A stretch of 44,619 nt of DNA from CBFHWY01 sp965659675 (lineage in GTDB: Bacteria > Bacteroidota > Bacteroidia > Flavobacteriales_G > Salibacteraceae). Shown one piece after another: positions 23,916 through 32,733 of the stretch. The notes under the pieces were generated by a model. That model was not told the origin of the DNA and searched no databases. It saw nothing but the letters and a program-made list of their open reading frames with translations. Numbering within the stretch: the stretch's first letter is position 1; every line of letters begins with the position of its first letter. The stretch lies in the NCBI GenBank assembly GCA_965659675.1, contig CBFHWY010000012.1, positions 1 to 44,619 on the forward strand. Direction: 5' to 3'. A program made the position numbers and the translations under genes.

Positions 23916-26540
23916 TTATACAGGAATCTCCACAAAATCATCACTATCAATAGGCTTTCGGAAGACATACTTATCGTCGAAATTATCGAGAACATAGGTC
24001 TCTCCCTTCTCAACCTTTCCAGCTAAGATCTCTTTTGAAAGCTGATTTAATATCTCCTTTTGGATCAATCGCTTCACGGGCCTCGCCCCAAACTGGGGGT
24101 CAAATCCTTGTTCAGCTATCTTATCTATCGCTTCAGGAGTGGGTTTTAGATCGATCTCCTGTTCCCTCAACATTTTGATGAGACCTCTGAATTGCAGTTT
24201 CACGATCTCCGAGATCTCAGTTTTATCCAATGGACTAAAGAGTATCACATCATCTATCCTGTTCAGGAATTCTGGCTTCAAACTCCTCTTCATCATCTCC
24301 ATGAGCTCAGCCTTTGTTCTTTCCAGCACCTTTTCTCGTTTGAGCTGCGTATCCTCAAAATTCTTGTTGATAATATCTGACCCAAGGTTTGAGGTCATGA
24401 TAATGATCGAATTCTTGAAGTTCGCAGTTCTTCCTTTGTTATCTGTAAGCCGACCATCATCAAGCACCTGAAGTAAAATATTGAATACATCTGGATGCGC
24501 TTTTTCGATCTCGTCTAGAAGCACCACCGAATAAGGCTTTCTTCTTACCGCCTCTGTCAGCTGTCCCCCTTCATCATAGCCCACATAACCGGGAGGCGCT
24601 CCTACGAGTCTGGATACGGAATGTCGCTCCTGATATTCTGACATATCTATCCTGGTGATCGCCTGCTCATTATTGAACAGGAATTCAGCAAGTGCTTTTG
24701 CGAGCTCTGTTTTACCTACTCCGGTTGTACCCATAAAGATAAAGGAGCCAACAGGTCGGTTTTTATCGCTCAGTCCTGCTCGATTTCTTCTCACCGCATC
24801 GCTAAGGGCTGCTATGGCATCCTCCTGACCCACTACTCTCTTGTGCAGTTCATCTTCGAGGTGAAGCAGCTTCTCGATCTCCGACTTGAGCATTTTCTTC
24901 ACTGGAACTCCCGACCATTTAGAAACCACCTCGGCAATATCTTCGGCTTCGACTTCCTCCTTTATAAGTTGAGAACCTTGTTCTTTCATATCACCAAGCT
25001 TGGCTTCAAAGTCTTTCAGTTGATTGTCTAGCTCTACGAGTCGCCCATAACGTATCTCAGCTACCCTTCCAAGATCTCCTTCCCGCTCAGCGCGCTCAGC
25101 TTCCATCTTCATTTGTTCGATCTCAGCTTTGGTTGACTGGATACCTTCAACCACCTCCTTTTCACCTTCCCACTTCGACTTGATCTGGCTTCTCTTATCG
25201 TTGAGCTCTGAGATCTCAGCATTGAGTTCCTTGAGTTTTTTCTGGTCATTCTCCCTCTTGATCGCTTCTCTTTCGATCTCAAGCTGACGAATTTTACGTT
25301 CAACCTCATCCAATTCCTGGGGCATCGAGTTGATCTCAATACGCAACTTTGAGGCTGCTTCATCAATCAGGTCAATGGCTTTGTCCGGAAGCTGACGTTC
25401 AGTGATGTAGCGCATGCTCAATTCCACTGCCGCAATGATCGCTTCGTCTTTGATCCGAACCTTGTGGTGATTCTCATAACGCTCTTTTAGCCCTCTTAGA
25501 ATACTGATCGCATCCTGCATATCTGGCTCATCCACCATCACTGTTTGGAAACGGCGTTCAAGCGCTTTGTCCTTTTCAAAATATTTTTGATACTCGTTCA
25601 GCGTTGTGGCTCCGATCGCTCTTAATTCACCTCTTGCCAATGCAGGTTTAAGGATATTGGCAGCGTCCATGGCTCCTTCCCCTCCTCCGGCACCAACCAG
25701 AGTATGAATCTCATCGATGAAAAGTATGATATCGCCATCCGACTCGCTTACTTCTTTAACCACCGATTTCAATCGCTCTTCAAATTCACCTTTATACTTC
25801 GCACCTGCGATCAATGCTCCCATATCGAGTGAATACAGCTGCTTGTGTTTCAGATTTTCTGGCACATCTCCATTCACTATTCTGTGAGCCAGCCCTTCTG
25901 CAATTGCCGTTTTACCCACTCCGGGCTCTCCGATGAGTATTGGGTTATTCTTTGTTCGTCTCGATAGGATCTGAAGTACTCTGCGTATCTCTTCATCTCT
26001 GCCGATCACAGGGTCAAGCTTGCCTTCATTCGCCCGAGCGATCAAGTTTATTCCGTATTTCTCCAATGAGTTGTAGGTATCTTCAGCACTCGCTGAGGTA
26101 ACCTTAGACCCCTTTCTCAGTTCTTTGATCGCTGCCCTGAGAGATTTTTCACTTACTCCGTTGTCTTTCAAGAGATCGGAGACCTTATCATTGTTGCTCA
26201 GTGCTGCCAACATCAGGTGTTCAATGGAAACATACTCATCTCCAAATTCTTTGAGGAAAGACTGGGCTTTTTGAAGCATCTTCCCTGAATTCTGAGACAG
26301 GTAAACTTCTGCTCCACTCACCTTCGGATAGGATTCGGTGATCTTCTGAAGGGCTTGCGTAAATACATCGACATTCACCCCTAATTTCTTCAATAAAAAG
26401 GAAGGTACATTTTCATCTACCTCCTTCGCTCCGCGCAGAATATGCGAAGGCTCCAATGCCTGCTGACCCTCGCTCTGTGCGATCTCCTGAGCCCGCTGTA
26501 TGGCCTCCTGAGATTTTATGGTAAAATTTTTCAAATTCAT
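23916..26540 (-). CDS. clpB: ATP-dependent disaggregase ClpB
   Basis: The 874-residue Hsp100 protein has, in order, an N-terminal double repeat (1-145), the first AAA+ module with Walker A GEPGVGKT (204-211) and Walker B ILFIDEIHTL, and a long coiled-coil M domain (about 400-530, rich in E/K/R). The second AAA+ module follows with Walker A GTTGVGKT and Walker B VVLLDEIEKAH. With DnaK it rescues aggregated proteins. The presence of a full M domain separates it from ClpA/ClpC. Length equals the usual 860-875. The gene stands alone with a terminator behind it. No CIRCE element is visible upstream. Confidence 0.97.
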   Translation of the reverse strand: MNLKNFTIKSQEAIQRAQEIAQSEGQQALEPSHILRGAKEVDENVPSFLLKKLGVNVDVFTQALQKITESYPKVSGAEVYLSQNSGKMLQKAQSFLKEFGDEYVSIEHLMLAALSNNDKVSDLLKDNGVSEKSLRAAIKELRKGSKVTSASAEDTYNSLEKYGINLIARANEGKLDPVIGRDEEIRRVLQILSRRTKNNPILIGEPGVGKTAIAEGLAHRIVNGDVPENLKHKQLYSLDMGALIAGAKYKGEFEERLKSVVKEVSESDGDIILFIDEIHTLVGAGGGEGAMDAANILKPALARGELRAIGATTLNEYQKYFEKDKALERRFQTVMVDEPDMQDAISILRGLKERYENHHKVRIKDEAIIAAVELSMRYITERQLPDKAIDLIDEAASKLRIEINSMPQELDEVERKIRQLEIEREAIKRENDQKKLKELNAEISELNDKRSQIKSKWEGEKEVVEGIQSTKAEIEQMKMEAERAEREGDLGRVAEIRYGRLVELDNQLKDFEAKLGDMKEQGSQLIKEEVEAEDIAEVVSKWSGVPVKKMLKSEIEKLLHLEDELHKRVVGQEDAIAALSDAVRRNRAGLSDKNRPVGSFIFMGTTGVGKTELAKALAEFLFNNEQAITRIDMSEYQERHSVSRLVGAPPGYVGYDEGGQLTEAVRRKPYSVVLLDEIEKAHPDVFNILLQVLDDGRLTDNKGRTANFKNSIIIMTSNLGSDIINKNFEDTQLKREKVLERTKAELMEMMKRSLKPEFLNRIDDVILFSPLDKTEISEIVKLQFRGLIKMLREQEIDLKPTPEAIDKIAEQGFDPQFGARPVKRLIQKEILNQLSKEILAGKVEKGETYVLDNFDDKYVFRKPIDSDDFVEIPV

Positions 26541-26660
26541 TTCTTCGTTTTTGGTTGTTGAGAGTCATGGAACAATTACTACTCCAATTGGACTAAATGA
26601 TCAAAAGCCGGAAATAATGGCAGTTTCAGCGGGTTTTATGCGACGAAATGTCTGAAGACC

Positions 26661-27485
26661 TTAAACAGGATTGTTCTTTTTGGCGTAGTCTTCCAGCTTG
26701 TTCCAATCTGCCTCCCATTGCTCTCTGATGCGTTTCATGTGAGCAGGATCTATGAGCTGTTGATCTCGGAAAAGCCCTTTGGGTAGCAGTAAGGCTAAGT
26801 ATAAGATTGGATACTTGATCAACATGCGCCAATAACGCTGAAAGTTTGAAATGATTCGATTGGGATGATAAGAGCGTCCAAATGGGAGTATATACTTCCC
26901 AATGCCGCGCATAAAAAGCAATTGCTTTTCATTATAGCTCTTGTGAAAAGGTCTGAGATCAATATCCTTCTTGTCATAGCTCGCTCCAATGTACGCGCAG
27001 ATCTTATCAAAAAAAGCAATCGAATCCGTTTTGATCTCGTCATGAAAAAGCACCAGGGGCTTATGGTCGAAATACTTTTCGATCGTTTCGATCTTGGCGT
27101 AAAAATCAAGCTCTTTCTTATCCCAATAGCCTTTGTTTTCGTCTATGTCTATGAATTCCTCAAAAGAAAGAGACAGGCCATTCTTTACGAACCTACGATA
27201 CTGAGATGCGAGCCAACTATCATGACGACGAAAGATCAAAATGGCTTTGACATCCGTGAACTCCCTGGCGAATTTTTCCACCTCGTATTCAAGTTGTCGG
27301 TCATTCTCTCTGGACAGCATATACCTGCCACTAGCCTTCGATTTGATTATTTGAGCATAAGATCGATACTTTCGGGTGGATATATACTCAATTCCCTTTA
27401 GCTTTGGGAAAAAGCGGTGTTGCAGATAGGTGGATGCTACTTTTCCTAAACCCAGATGATAATAGATCTCAAGTTGATCCGACAT
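26661..27485 (-). CDS. Sulfotransferase-like P-loop protein
   Basis: The 274-residue protein begins with YYHLGLGKVASTYLQHRFFP, which resembles the 5'-phosphosulfate loop (G-x-x-K-x-(G/A)-(T/S)) that binds PAPS. At about residues 83-100 it has ILIFRRHDSWLASQYRRFVK, matching the 3'-phosphate motif R-x-x-x-x-(W)-x-x-S-x-Y. The remaining sequence is basic and helical, as in carbohydrate sulfotransferases. It would transfer sulfate to a surface sugar or lipid (for example sulfonolipid-type products), but acceptor assignment is inference. It is transcribed divergently from the ECF sigma gene and is monocistronic. Confidence 0.7.
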   Translation of the reverse strand: MSDQLEIYYHLGLGKVASTYLQHRFFPKLKGIEYISTRKYRSYAQIIKSKASGRYMLSRENDRQLEYEVEKFAREFTDVKAILIFRRHDSWLASQYRRFVKNGLSLSFEEFIDIDENKGYWDKKELDFYAKIETIEKYFDHKPLVLFHDEIKTDSIAFFDKICAYIGASYDKKDIDLRPFHKSYNEKQLLFMRGIGKYILPFGRSYHPNRIISNFQRYWRMLIKYPILYLALLLPKGLFRDQQLIDPAHMKRIREQWEADWNKLEDYAKKNNPV

Positions 27486-27527
27486 TCAACAAATATGCCC
27501 CAGTAAATTGACTTTTTAAATTGAGGT

Positions 27528-27555
27528 GTAACTTTTTTTGCACTTGCCCGTCTTA
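27528..27555 (+). promoter_or_regulatory. ECF-sigma-type promoter in front of the sigma gene
   Basis: GTAAC (27528-27532), a 16-base spacer beginning TTTTTTT, then CGTCTTA (27549-27555). The -35 GTAAC/-10 CGTC layout is that of ECF-group promoters. The same two blocks with the same spacer recur at 29054-29081. It lies 18 bases before the TTG start at 27574, which supports that start and suggests autoregulation. Confidence 0.75.
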
Positions 27556-27573
27556 AGGATGTAATCTCGAGAA

Positions 27574-28050
27574 TTGAAGACCAGCGAATACAATGAATCA
27601 GTAGAGCTTTACAGCGACAGACTTTATCTGTTTGCCTGCAAGCGCTTGTCTGATTCAGAGCTGGCCAAAGACCTTGTACAGAAAAGCTATACACGCGTTT
27701 GGCTTAAAAGAGAGGAGATCGATGCCTCCAAGATCAAGTCCTATCTATTTACCACTTGTCATCACCTTATTGTGGATTGGGTAAGGAAAAACCAGCGCAT
27801 GGTCAAAGAAAGTGGCCCTGAAGAAAGTTATTCTCCCCAACAAAGTGATTTAAAAGAGATCATTGATCAAGCGCTCGACAAATTGAATGATGTACAGAGA
27901 AGTATTCTTATGCTAAGAGATTATGAAGGATATAGCTATGAAGAGATCGGTAAGATCACTGAATTGAGCGAGTCGCAGGTTAAGGTATATCTCTTCCGGG
28001 CCAGAAAAAAAATGAAAGCTTATCTCGTCAAACTGGATCTTGTATTGTGA
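27574..28050 (+). CDS. ECF-family RNA polymerase sigma factor
   Basis: The 158-residue protein has sigma region 2 (YSDRLYLFACKRLSDSELAKDLVQ... VRKNQ) and region 4 (LNDVQRSILMLRDYEGYSYEEIGKITELSESQVKVYLFRARKKM), the two-domain plan of ECF factors. It starts at TTG 27574; no in-frame ATG or GTG is near. The next gene starts in its stop as GTGA and encodes a membrane protein with the look of an anti-sigma factor. Its own promoter (27528-27555) matches the promoter of the outer-membrane protein gene downstream, so sigma, anti-sigma and target form one closed circuit. The inducing signal is unknown. Confidence 0.92.
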   Translation: MKTSEYNESVELYSDRLYLFACKRLSDSELAKDLVQKSYTRVWLKREEIDASKIKSYLFTTCHHLIVDWVRKNQRMVKESGPEESYSPQQSDLKEIIDQALDKLNDVQRSILMLRDYEGYSYEEIGKITELSESQVKVYLFRARKKMKAYLVKLDLVL

Positions 28051-29057
28051 AAAAGCCTGAAAACATAGAATCCCTTTTGATAGACTATGCTGAAGGCCAC
28101 TTGAAGCCAGAAGATCTTGCTACAGTTAAAGCCTGGTTGGAACAACACCCTGAAGATCTGGAGTTGGTCATGGAATGGGATGAGCTGAAGCTGAACGCTG
28201 CTGACTCAAGTACAGCTGCTTCTTTCGATCACTTGTATGTAGATGAAGAACTAGAAAATGAACTCTTTTTAGAGATCGAGGGAGAACTAAAGCCGGAGGC
28301 ACAGGAAAGACTTCTGAAAGATATCGAGGCTTCCGCTCCACTAAAAAGGGAACACAAACTCTTTCAGCTTACCAGACTGGACTATGAGCGAGATCGTTTG
28401 AACTACCCTGCAAAGGAAGCACTCAGGAAGAGGCCCCTTGTTCCTCTTTTCAGGACTTCCTGGATACAGTATGCTGCTGCCGCAACATTTGTTGGACTCT
28501 TATTATGGTTCAATACAGGAGAAGATATTCAACCACAATATGCACTTCGGAAAAGCGGCGATTTTCCGTCATCCATTCAATTGAATGAAGAGCAGACCGA
28601 GATTCCGAACTTACCCTCCATTACTTCGCAAGAAAAACTACTTGCAAATGCCCGTTTTGAGTCAGGTTCAAAGGAAATTTTACCACATCAGGAGCAAAAG
28701 TTTGATCCAAAAAAGGAAGAGCTCAGAACACTGAGAGCTAGAGATAAGCGTATCGATTTTTATTCAGAAGGAAAGGTACTTGCCCTTGTTGACCAACAAT
28801 TTGAAGAAAACGAAAATCAAAAGGCCAAACTAGTGCAGCGTGAAAGCAAAACGCTTCGCTTTAATAACCTATTGAGTTATGCCCGACATCTTGTGATAAA
28901 GCAATTGAGTCCAGGACTTGAAGATAAGAGCAACTCAGAAGTTCTTGCGGGAAACCTGGAGCGGATCAGCGACGGCAAAATAAGTTTGACGTTGGATGAA
29001 GGAAAACTTCTGGCTATCCAAACACCCCTTGTAGACTGGAAAAGAAGAGCGCAGTAA
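28047..29057 (+). CDS. Putative membrane anti-sigma factor
   Basis: The 336-residue protein has a cytoplasmic N-terminal part (1-138), one membrane helix (about 139-157, SWIQYAAAATFVGLLLWF) and a periplasmic tail of about 180 charged residues. The cytoplasmic part contains two related helical segments (DYAEGHLKPEDLATVKAWLE at 13-32 and EIEGELKPEAQERLLKDIE at 76-94), which suggests an internal duplication of a sigma-binding element. No zinc-binding HxxxCxxC is present, so it is not a classical ZAS protein. Translation is coupled to the sigma gene (GTGA overlap). Its TAA stop lies within the -35 element of the next promoter. Confidence 0.75.
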   Translation: MKKPENIESLLIDYAEGHLKPEDLATVKAWLEQHPEDLELVMEWDELKLNAADSSTAASFDHLYVDEELENELFLEIEGELKPEAQERLLKDIEASAPLKREHKLFQLTRLDYERDRLNYPAKEALRKRPLVPLFRTSWIQYAAAATFVGLLLWFNTGEDIQPQYALRKSGDFPSSIQLNEEQTEIPNLPSITSQEKLLANARFESGSKEILPHQEQKFDPKKEELRTLRARDKRIDFYSEGKVLALVDQQFEENENQKAKLVQRESKTLRFNNLLSYARHLVIKQLSPGLEDKSNSEVLAGNLERISDGKISLTLDEGKLLAIQTPLVDWKRRAQ

Positions 29058-29081
29058 CTTTTTTTAGACTTCTTCGTCTTA
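29054..29081 (+). promoter_or_regulatory. Second ECF-sigma-type promoter, in front of the outer-membrane protein gene
   Basis: GTAAC (29054-29058), seven T's and nine more bases, then CGTCTTA (29075-29081). Both blocks, the T-run and the 16-base spacer equal the site at 27528-27555, while the nine inner bases differ. The anti-sigma stop codon is embedded in GTAAC. The ATG follows 16 bases later. Confidence 0.75.
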
Positions 29082-29097
29082 CTACAAAATCAACATT

Positions 29098-29943
29098 ATG
29101 AAAATTAGAATCAGCATACTTACAGCACTACTTTTTGTTTTCGCTTCAGGTTTCGCTCAGGAAGTTGAAGTAGAAGAAAATGTATCATCCAAAGGAGATA
29201 CTACAGAGATCAAACTAAAGAAATCCAAGATCATTATCATCAATTTAGATTCTACGAGATCAAGCAAAGATGATGACGGGAATTTCTGGGATGAGGATGA
29301 CGACAAACCAGCTTACTTTCAACATTGGAGTGGTGTAAGTATTGGTATCAACATGCTCGTAAACGACCAACAATCCATTGCTAAACCAGCAGGGGCTGCC
29401 TATCTTGAGTTGAACCATGCACGTTCATGGAATTTCAATTTTAATCTCTTTGAAAAGAATATACCTATTGTAAAGAATTACCTGCAGTTGAGTACTGGTG
29501 TAGGGATCAATACAAACACCTATTCTTTCAGATCGAACAGTAGCTTAGTACCTGGAACAGACAGTGTTCAGGCGATTCCAAGTCAGGTTTCATTTGATCG
29601 CAACAGGCTGAATACCACTGCGGTTAGAATTCCATTGTTGTTGGGCATCAACACAAGCAAGGATCCAGACAAAGGGCTCCACCTTACAGCAGGAGTTGTA
29701 GGTGGATACACCATGGGCATCAACCTCGAACAGAAATACTTCAGCAATGGGGAAAAACATGTCACCCGGGTGAGAAACGACTTTAACGTGAATCGTTGGA
29801 ATGCAAGTGCCATGGTTGGTGTTGGAATTGGGGATTGGGCTTACCTTTATTCAGAATACCAACTCACTTCTTTCTTCGAAAACAACAACGATCCGCAAGT
29901 TGCTCCTTTCACTGTGGGATTGCGTTTGTTTGACCTGGACTAG
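29098..29943 (+). CDS. Outer-membrane beta-barrel protein, target of the ECF circuit
   Basis: The 281-residue precursor has a signal peptide ending FASGFAQ. About 70 acidic and Lys-rich residues follow, including a DDDGNFWDEDDDK stretch that could bind cations. The barrel starts near SGVSIGINMLV and continues in alternating strands to FTVGLRLFDLD, a typical terminal strand. It looks like the PorT/OMP-b-brl group. It has its own ECF-type promoter identical in plan to that of the sigma gene 1.5 kb upstream, so it is probably the main output of that system, perhaps in envelope stress. It ends at a strong terminator. Confidence 0.8.
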   Translation: MKIRISILTALLFVFASGFAQEVEVEENVSSKGDTTEIKLKKSKIIIINLDSTRSSKDDDGNFWDEDDDKPAYFQHWSGVSIGINMLVNDQQSIAKPAGAAYLELNHARSWNFNFNLFEKNIPIVKNYLQLSTGVGINTNTYSFRSNSSLVPGTDSVQAIPSQVSFDRNRLNTTAVRIPLLLGINTSKDPDKGLHLTAGVVGGYTMGINLEQKYFSNGEKHVTRVRNDFNVNRWNASAMVGVGIGDWAYLYSEYQLTSFFENNNDPQVAPFTVGLRLFDLD

Positions 29944-29967
29944 GTCCGATTTAAGAGATCACGATAA

Positions 29968-29993
29968 GGCTCTGGAATTCCAGGGCCTTTTTT
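29968..29993. terminator. Rho-independent terminator between convergent genes
   Basis: GGCTCTGG, loop AATT, CCAGGGCC (one G-U pair) and then TTTTTT. It ends the ECF operon. Its T-run overlaps the stop codon of the convergent M1 peptidase gene. Confidence 0.85.
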
Positions 29994-32091
29994 ATTTGAG
30001 ACCGGTCTTTTCTTTATAGATGTCGTAGCGCGACTTCTGCACCTTTTTTGGCCAGTAGTTATTCTCCACGTCACAATCGGCGGTTTTGTATTCTGGATCG
30101 AGGGAGATCGCCACCACCTGCTTATCAAAATTGAAGACCTTTTTGACTGTATTTCCATCAAATCGCCAGATCTCTGCAGGTATATACAGTTGTTCCTTTT
30201 CTCCATCAGCAAATTCAAATTCCAGAATGATCGGCATGACCAAACCACCGATATTCTCAAATTCTAATTCATAAAAGAATTCATCATCCTTCACCATTGA
30301 TTTATAGCGATCTGAAACATCTTTATATTGCTTCTTCAAGCGCTCTCCACTTTTCTCCTCTACATCGGCAAGCGCAATGTCCACATGGTCGTCGGTATAG
30401 AACCAACCTCTCCAAAACCAATCAAGGTCAACACTGCTCGCATCTTCCATGGTTCTGAAGAAATCTGCCGGTGAGGGATGCCTGAATGCCCATCGCTCTG
30501 CATACTTTTTAAATGCATAATCAAACAGCTCTTCTCCCATAATGGTTTCCCGTAGGATATTCAATGCCGTTGCCGGTTTCCCGTAGGCATTATTGCCAAA
30601 CTGAAAGATAGACTCAGAGTTTGTCATGATCGGTGATATCTTCGACTTATCCCCTTTCATATATGGTGTAATCTTATAGGCTGGCCCCCTTCTTGAGGGG
30701 TAATCTTCCATAAACTCCTGTTCAGCCAGGTACTGGAGGAAGGTGTTTAATCCTTCATCCATCCAGGTCCATTGGCGCTCATCACTATTGATGATCATCG
30801 GAAAGTAGTTGTGACCCACTTCGTGAATGATCACCGATATCATGCCGTATTTAGTACGATCTGAATAAGTGCCATCAGGGTTAGGACGGCCTCCATTAAA
30901 ACAGATCATTGGATATTCCATTCCGATTCGGTTGGTATGAATACTCCATGCCACAGGGTATGGATAATCGATCGTATGACGCGAATATGTGATCAAAGTT
31001 TGTGCTACCGCTTTTGTGGAGTACATCTCCCAAAGTGGATTTCCCTCTTTAGGGTAAGCCGACATCGCCATCACTGTTTTTGATTCTAGCTTGACCGCCA
31101 TGGCATCCCAAATGAATTTTCTTGAAGAGGCAAAAGCAAAATCCCGAACACTTTCAGCTTTAAAATGCCAGGTTGTGGTCTCTTTACTTTTCTCCTTTTC
31201 GTTTTCAATAGCTTCATCCTGATTCACAATAAAAACGGGTTCATCAAAACTAGCCTCAGCCTTTTTCAATCTTGCTTTCTGCTCCTCGCTTAGGATCTCA
31301 TCTGCATTTTGGAGTACTCCCGTAGCCGCCACCACATGATCTGAAGGAACTGTGAGCTTCACTGAATAATCGCCAAATGGTAGTGTAAACTCCCCCCTCC
31401 CGAGGAATTGCTTGTTTTGCCAGCCTTCCACATCATTGTAAACGGCCATTCTAGGAAAGAACTGTGCTATGGTATAGAGATAGTTGTCGTCTTTAGGGAA
31501 GTATTCAAAGCCAGACCTTCCTCCGATCTTCATTCTATCGTTGATATTGTAGTACCACTTGATGCTAAAATCGAAGCTTTTAGCTGGGGCTAGCCCTCCT
31601 GGAACCTCAACACGCATCATGGTTTTGTTCACGCTATACTCAGCATCCTCTCCACTGGCAAGTTTCACTTCTTCCAACTTAAACCCGCCGTCGTAGTCGT
31701 AATTTCGCTCCTTCAGTACCGCATTCCACAGTGAATACATATTCTCCATGGACGACGAAGCGATCTTCCTGGTGTCAGTATCTTTTGCTCTACGGTTTTG
31801 ATCGAGCTGAACCCAGAGGTACTCTAGAGTATCTGGGCTATTGTTCACATAATGGATCTTCTCATAACCTTTCAGGATCTGATTCTCATCATCGAGCTCC
31901 AGCTCCATGTCATAATCAGCTCTTTGCTGATAGTATTCATGTCCGGGTGCACCCGCAGCCGTTCTGTATGAATTGGGAGTAGGTAATTCATAATAGAGCT
32001 GTCTGAATTTATTCTGATTGGTGTTTTCCTGCGCAAAAGAAATATTCAAAAGGCCCATCAGGGCTGCGCTAATTAGAAATAAGTACTTCAT
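29992..32091 (-). CDS. M1-family zinc aminopeptidase, secreted
   Basis: From the ATG at 32091 the protein has 699 residues and a signal peptide (MKYLFLISAALMGLLNISFAQ). The gluzincin site HEVGH is followed after exactly 18 residues by the third zinc ligand Glu in WMDEGLNTF, so the HExxH-x18-E plan is intact. The exopeptidase motif appears as GMEYP (GxMEN-like). The N-terminal beta saddle and a C-terminal beta domain fill the rest. An in-frame extension to 32166 runs into the HupE-like gene and lacks a signal peptide, so it is rejected. The HupE-like gene ends 2 bases before its start: one operon. Confidence 0.92.
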   Translation of the reverse strand: MKYLFLISAALMGLLNISFAQENTNQNKFRQLYYELPTPNSYRTAAGAPGHEYYQQRADYDMELELDDENQILKGYEKIHYVNNSPDTLEYLWVQLDQNRRAKDTDTRKIASSSMENMYSLWNAVLKERNYDYDGGFKLEEVKLASGEDAEYSVNKTMMRVEVPGGLAPAKSFDFSIKWYYNINDRMKIGGRSGFEYFPKDDNYLYTIAQFFPRMAVYNDVEGWQNKQFLGRGEFTLPFGDYSVKLTVPSDHVVAATGVLQNADEILSEEQKARLKKAEASFDEPVFIVNQDEAIENEKEKSKETTTWHFKAESVRDFAFASSRKFIWDAMAVKLESKTVMAMSAYPKEGNPLWEMYSTKAVAQTLITYSRHTIDYPYPVAWSIHTNRIGMEYPMICFNGGRPNPDGTYSDRTKYGMISVIIHEVGHNYFPMIINSDERQWTWMDEGLNTFLQYLAEQEFMEDYPSRRGPAYKITPYMKGDKSKISPIMTNSESIFQFGNNAYGKPATALNILRETIMGEELFDYAFKKYAERWAFRHPSPADFFRTMEDASSVDLDWFWRGWFYTDDHVDIALADVEEKSGERLKKQYKDVSDRYKSMVKDDEFFYELEFENIGGLVMPIILEFEFADGEKEQLYIPAEIWRFDGNTVKKVFNFDKQVVAISLDPEYKTADCDVENNYWPKKVQKSRYDIYKEKTGLK

Positions 32092-32093
32092 GT

Positions 32094-32693
32094 TTACCAA
32101 AATCTGGTTTCGATCATCAATTTGAAGGAAAGAAGTAATACAAACAGGGATACAAAAAAGTTCCACCTGTTGTACTTCAATTTGAGGATCTTGACGCTAA
32201 AACTAAGAATGAGCAGAACGCATAAGGCAATTACTATTTGTCCGACCTCAATCCCTACATTAAAGGAGAATAATCGCGATAAGAGGTTTTCGCTTTTTGC
32301 TAAAAGGGGACGAAGGTTATTGGAAAAGCCCATGCCGTGAATCAGTCCGAAACCAATGGCAAGAATATAGTTCAACCAATTGTTCTCTACGAGCTCCTTC
32401 TTCCGTCTGCGACGAAAACCGAGGTCTACCAAATTCAGAAATGCCGTTAAAAATATGGTTACGGGAATCAAAAATTCGATCCAATTCTCCGATACTGGTA
32501 TGACATCTGCACTAGCCAGGCCCAAGGTTAATGAGTGACCTATGGTAAAGGCCGTGAGAAGTATGAGTATTTGACGGTATTGATGAATTCGGTATGGAGC
32601 CATGATCACAAGCACATAGATCATATGGTCATAAGCACCAAAATTGAATATGTGCTCAAAGCCCAATTGTAAATACAGCCAAAAATCTGCCAC
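32094..32693 (-). CDS. HupE/UreJ-like integral membrane protein
   Basis: This is a membrane protein of about 199 residues with six hydrophobic segments. Conserved polar motifs of the HupE/UreJ_2 group are present: GAYDHMIYVLV, AFTIGHSLTLGLA, GFGLIHGMGFS and FNVGIEVGQ. HupE and UreJ are linked to nickel or cobalt handling in hydrogenase and urease loci, but no such enzyme is here. The GTG at 32693 is preferred to a TTG at 32714 because a candidate -7 element overlaps the latter. It is co-transcribed with the M1 peptidase and divergent from a DUF6702 gene, so a metal-supply role for the peptidase is a guess worth testing. Confidence 0.82.
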   Translation of the reverse strand: MADFWLYLQLGFEHIFNFGAYDHMIYVLVIMAPYRIHQYRQILILLTAFTIGHSLTLGLASADVIPVSENWIEFLIPVTIFLTAFLNLVDLGFRRRRKKELVENNWLNYILAIGFGLIHGMGFSNNLRPLLAKSENLLSRLFSFNVGIEVGQIVIALCVLLILSFSVKILKLKYNRWNFFVSLFVLLLSFKLMIETRFW

Positions 32694-32711
32694 CTTTGCG
32701 AATATGTAAAG

Positions 32712-32719
32712 CAAATCTA
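32712..32719 (-). promoter_or_regulatory. Candidate -7 promoter element (TAGATTTG)
   Basis: On the minus strand TAGATTTG fits TAnnTTTG and lies 18 bases before the GTG start of the HupE-like gene. No -33 TTG is seen at the right distance. Confidence 0.25.
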
Positions 32720-32733
32720 ATCGAGAAAGCTAC

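Noticed and set aside
26865..27401. 178-residue plus-strand frame opposite the sulfotransferase-like gene
   Set aside because: No domain or composition support. The minus frame holds both PAPS-binding motifs and its own start.
32094..32166. Extended start of the M1 peptidase at 32166
   Set aside because: It overlaps the HupE-like gene and hides the signal peptide. The ATG at 32091 gives a normal secretory start.
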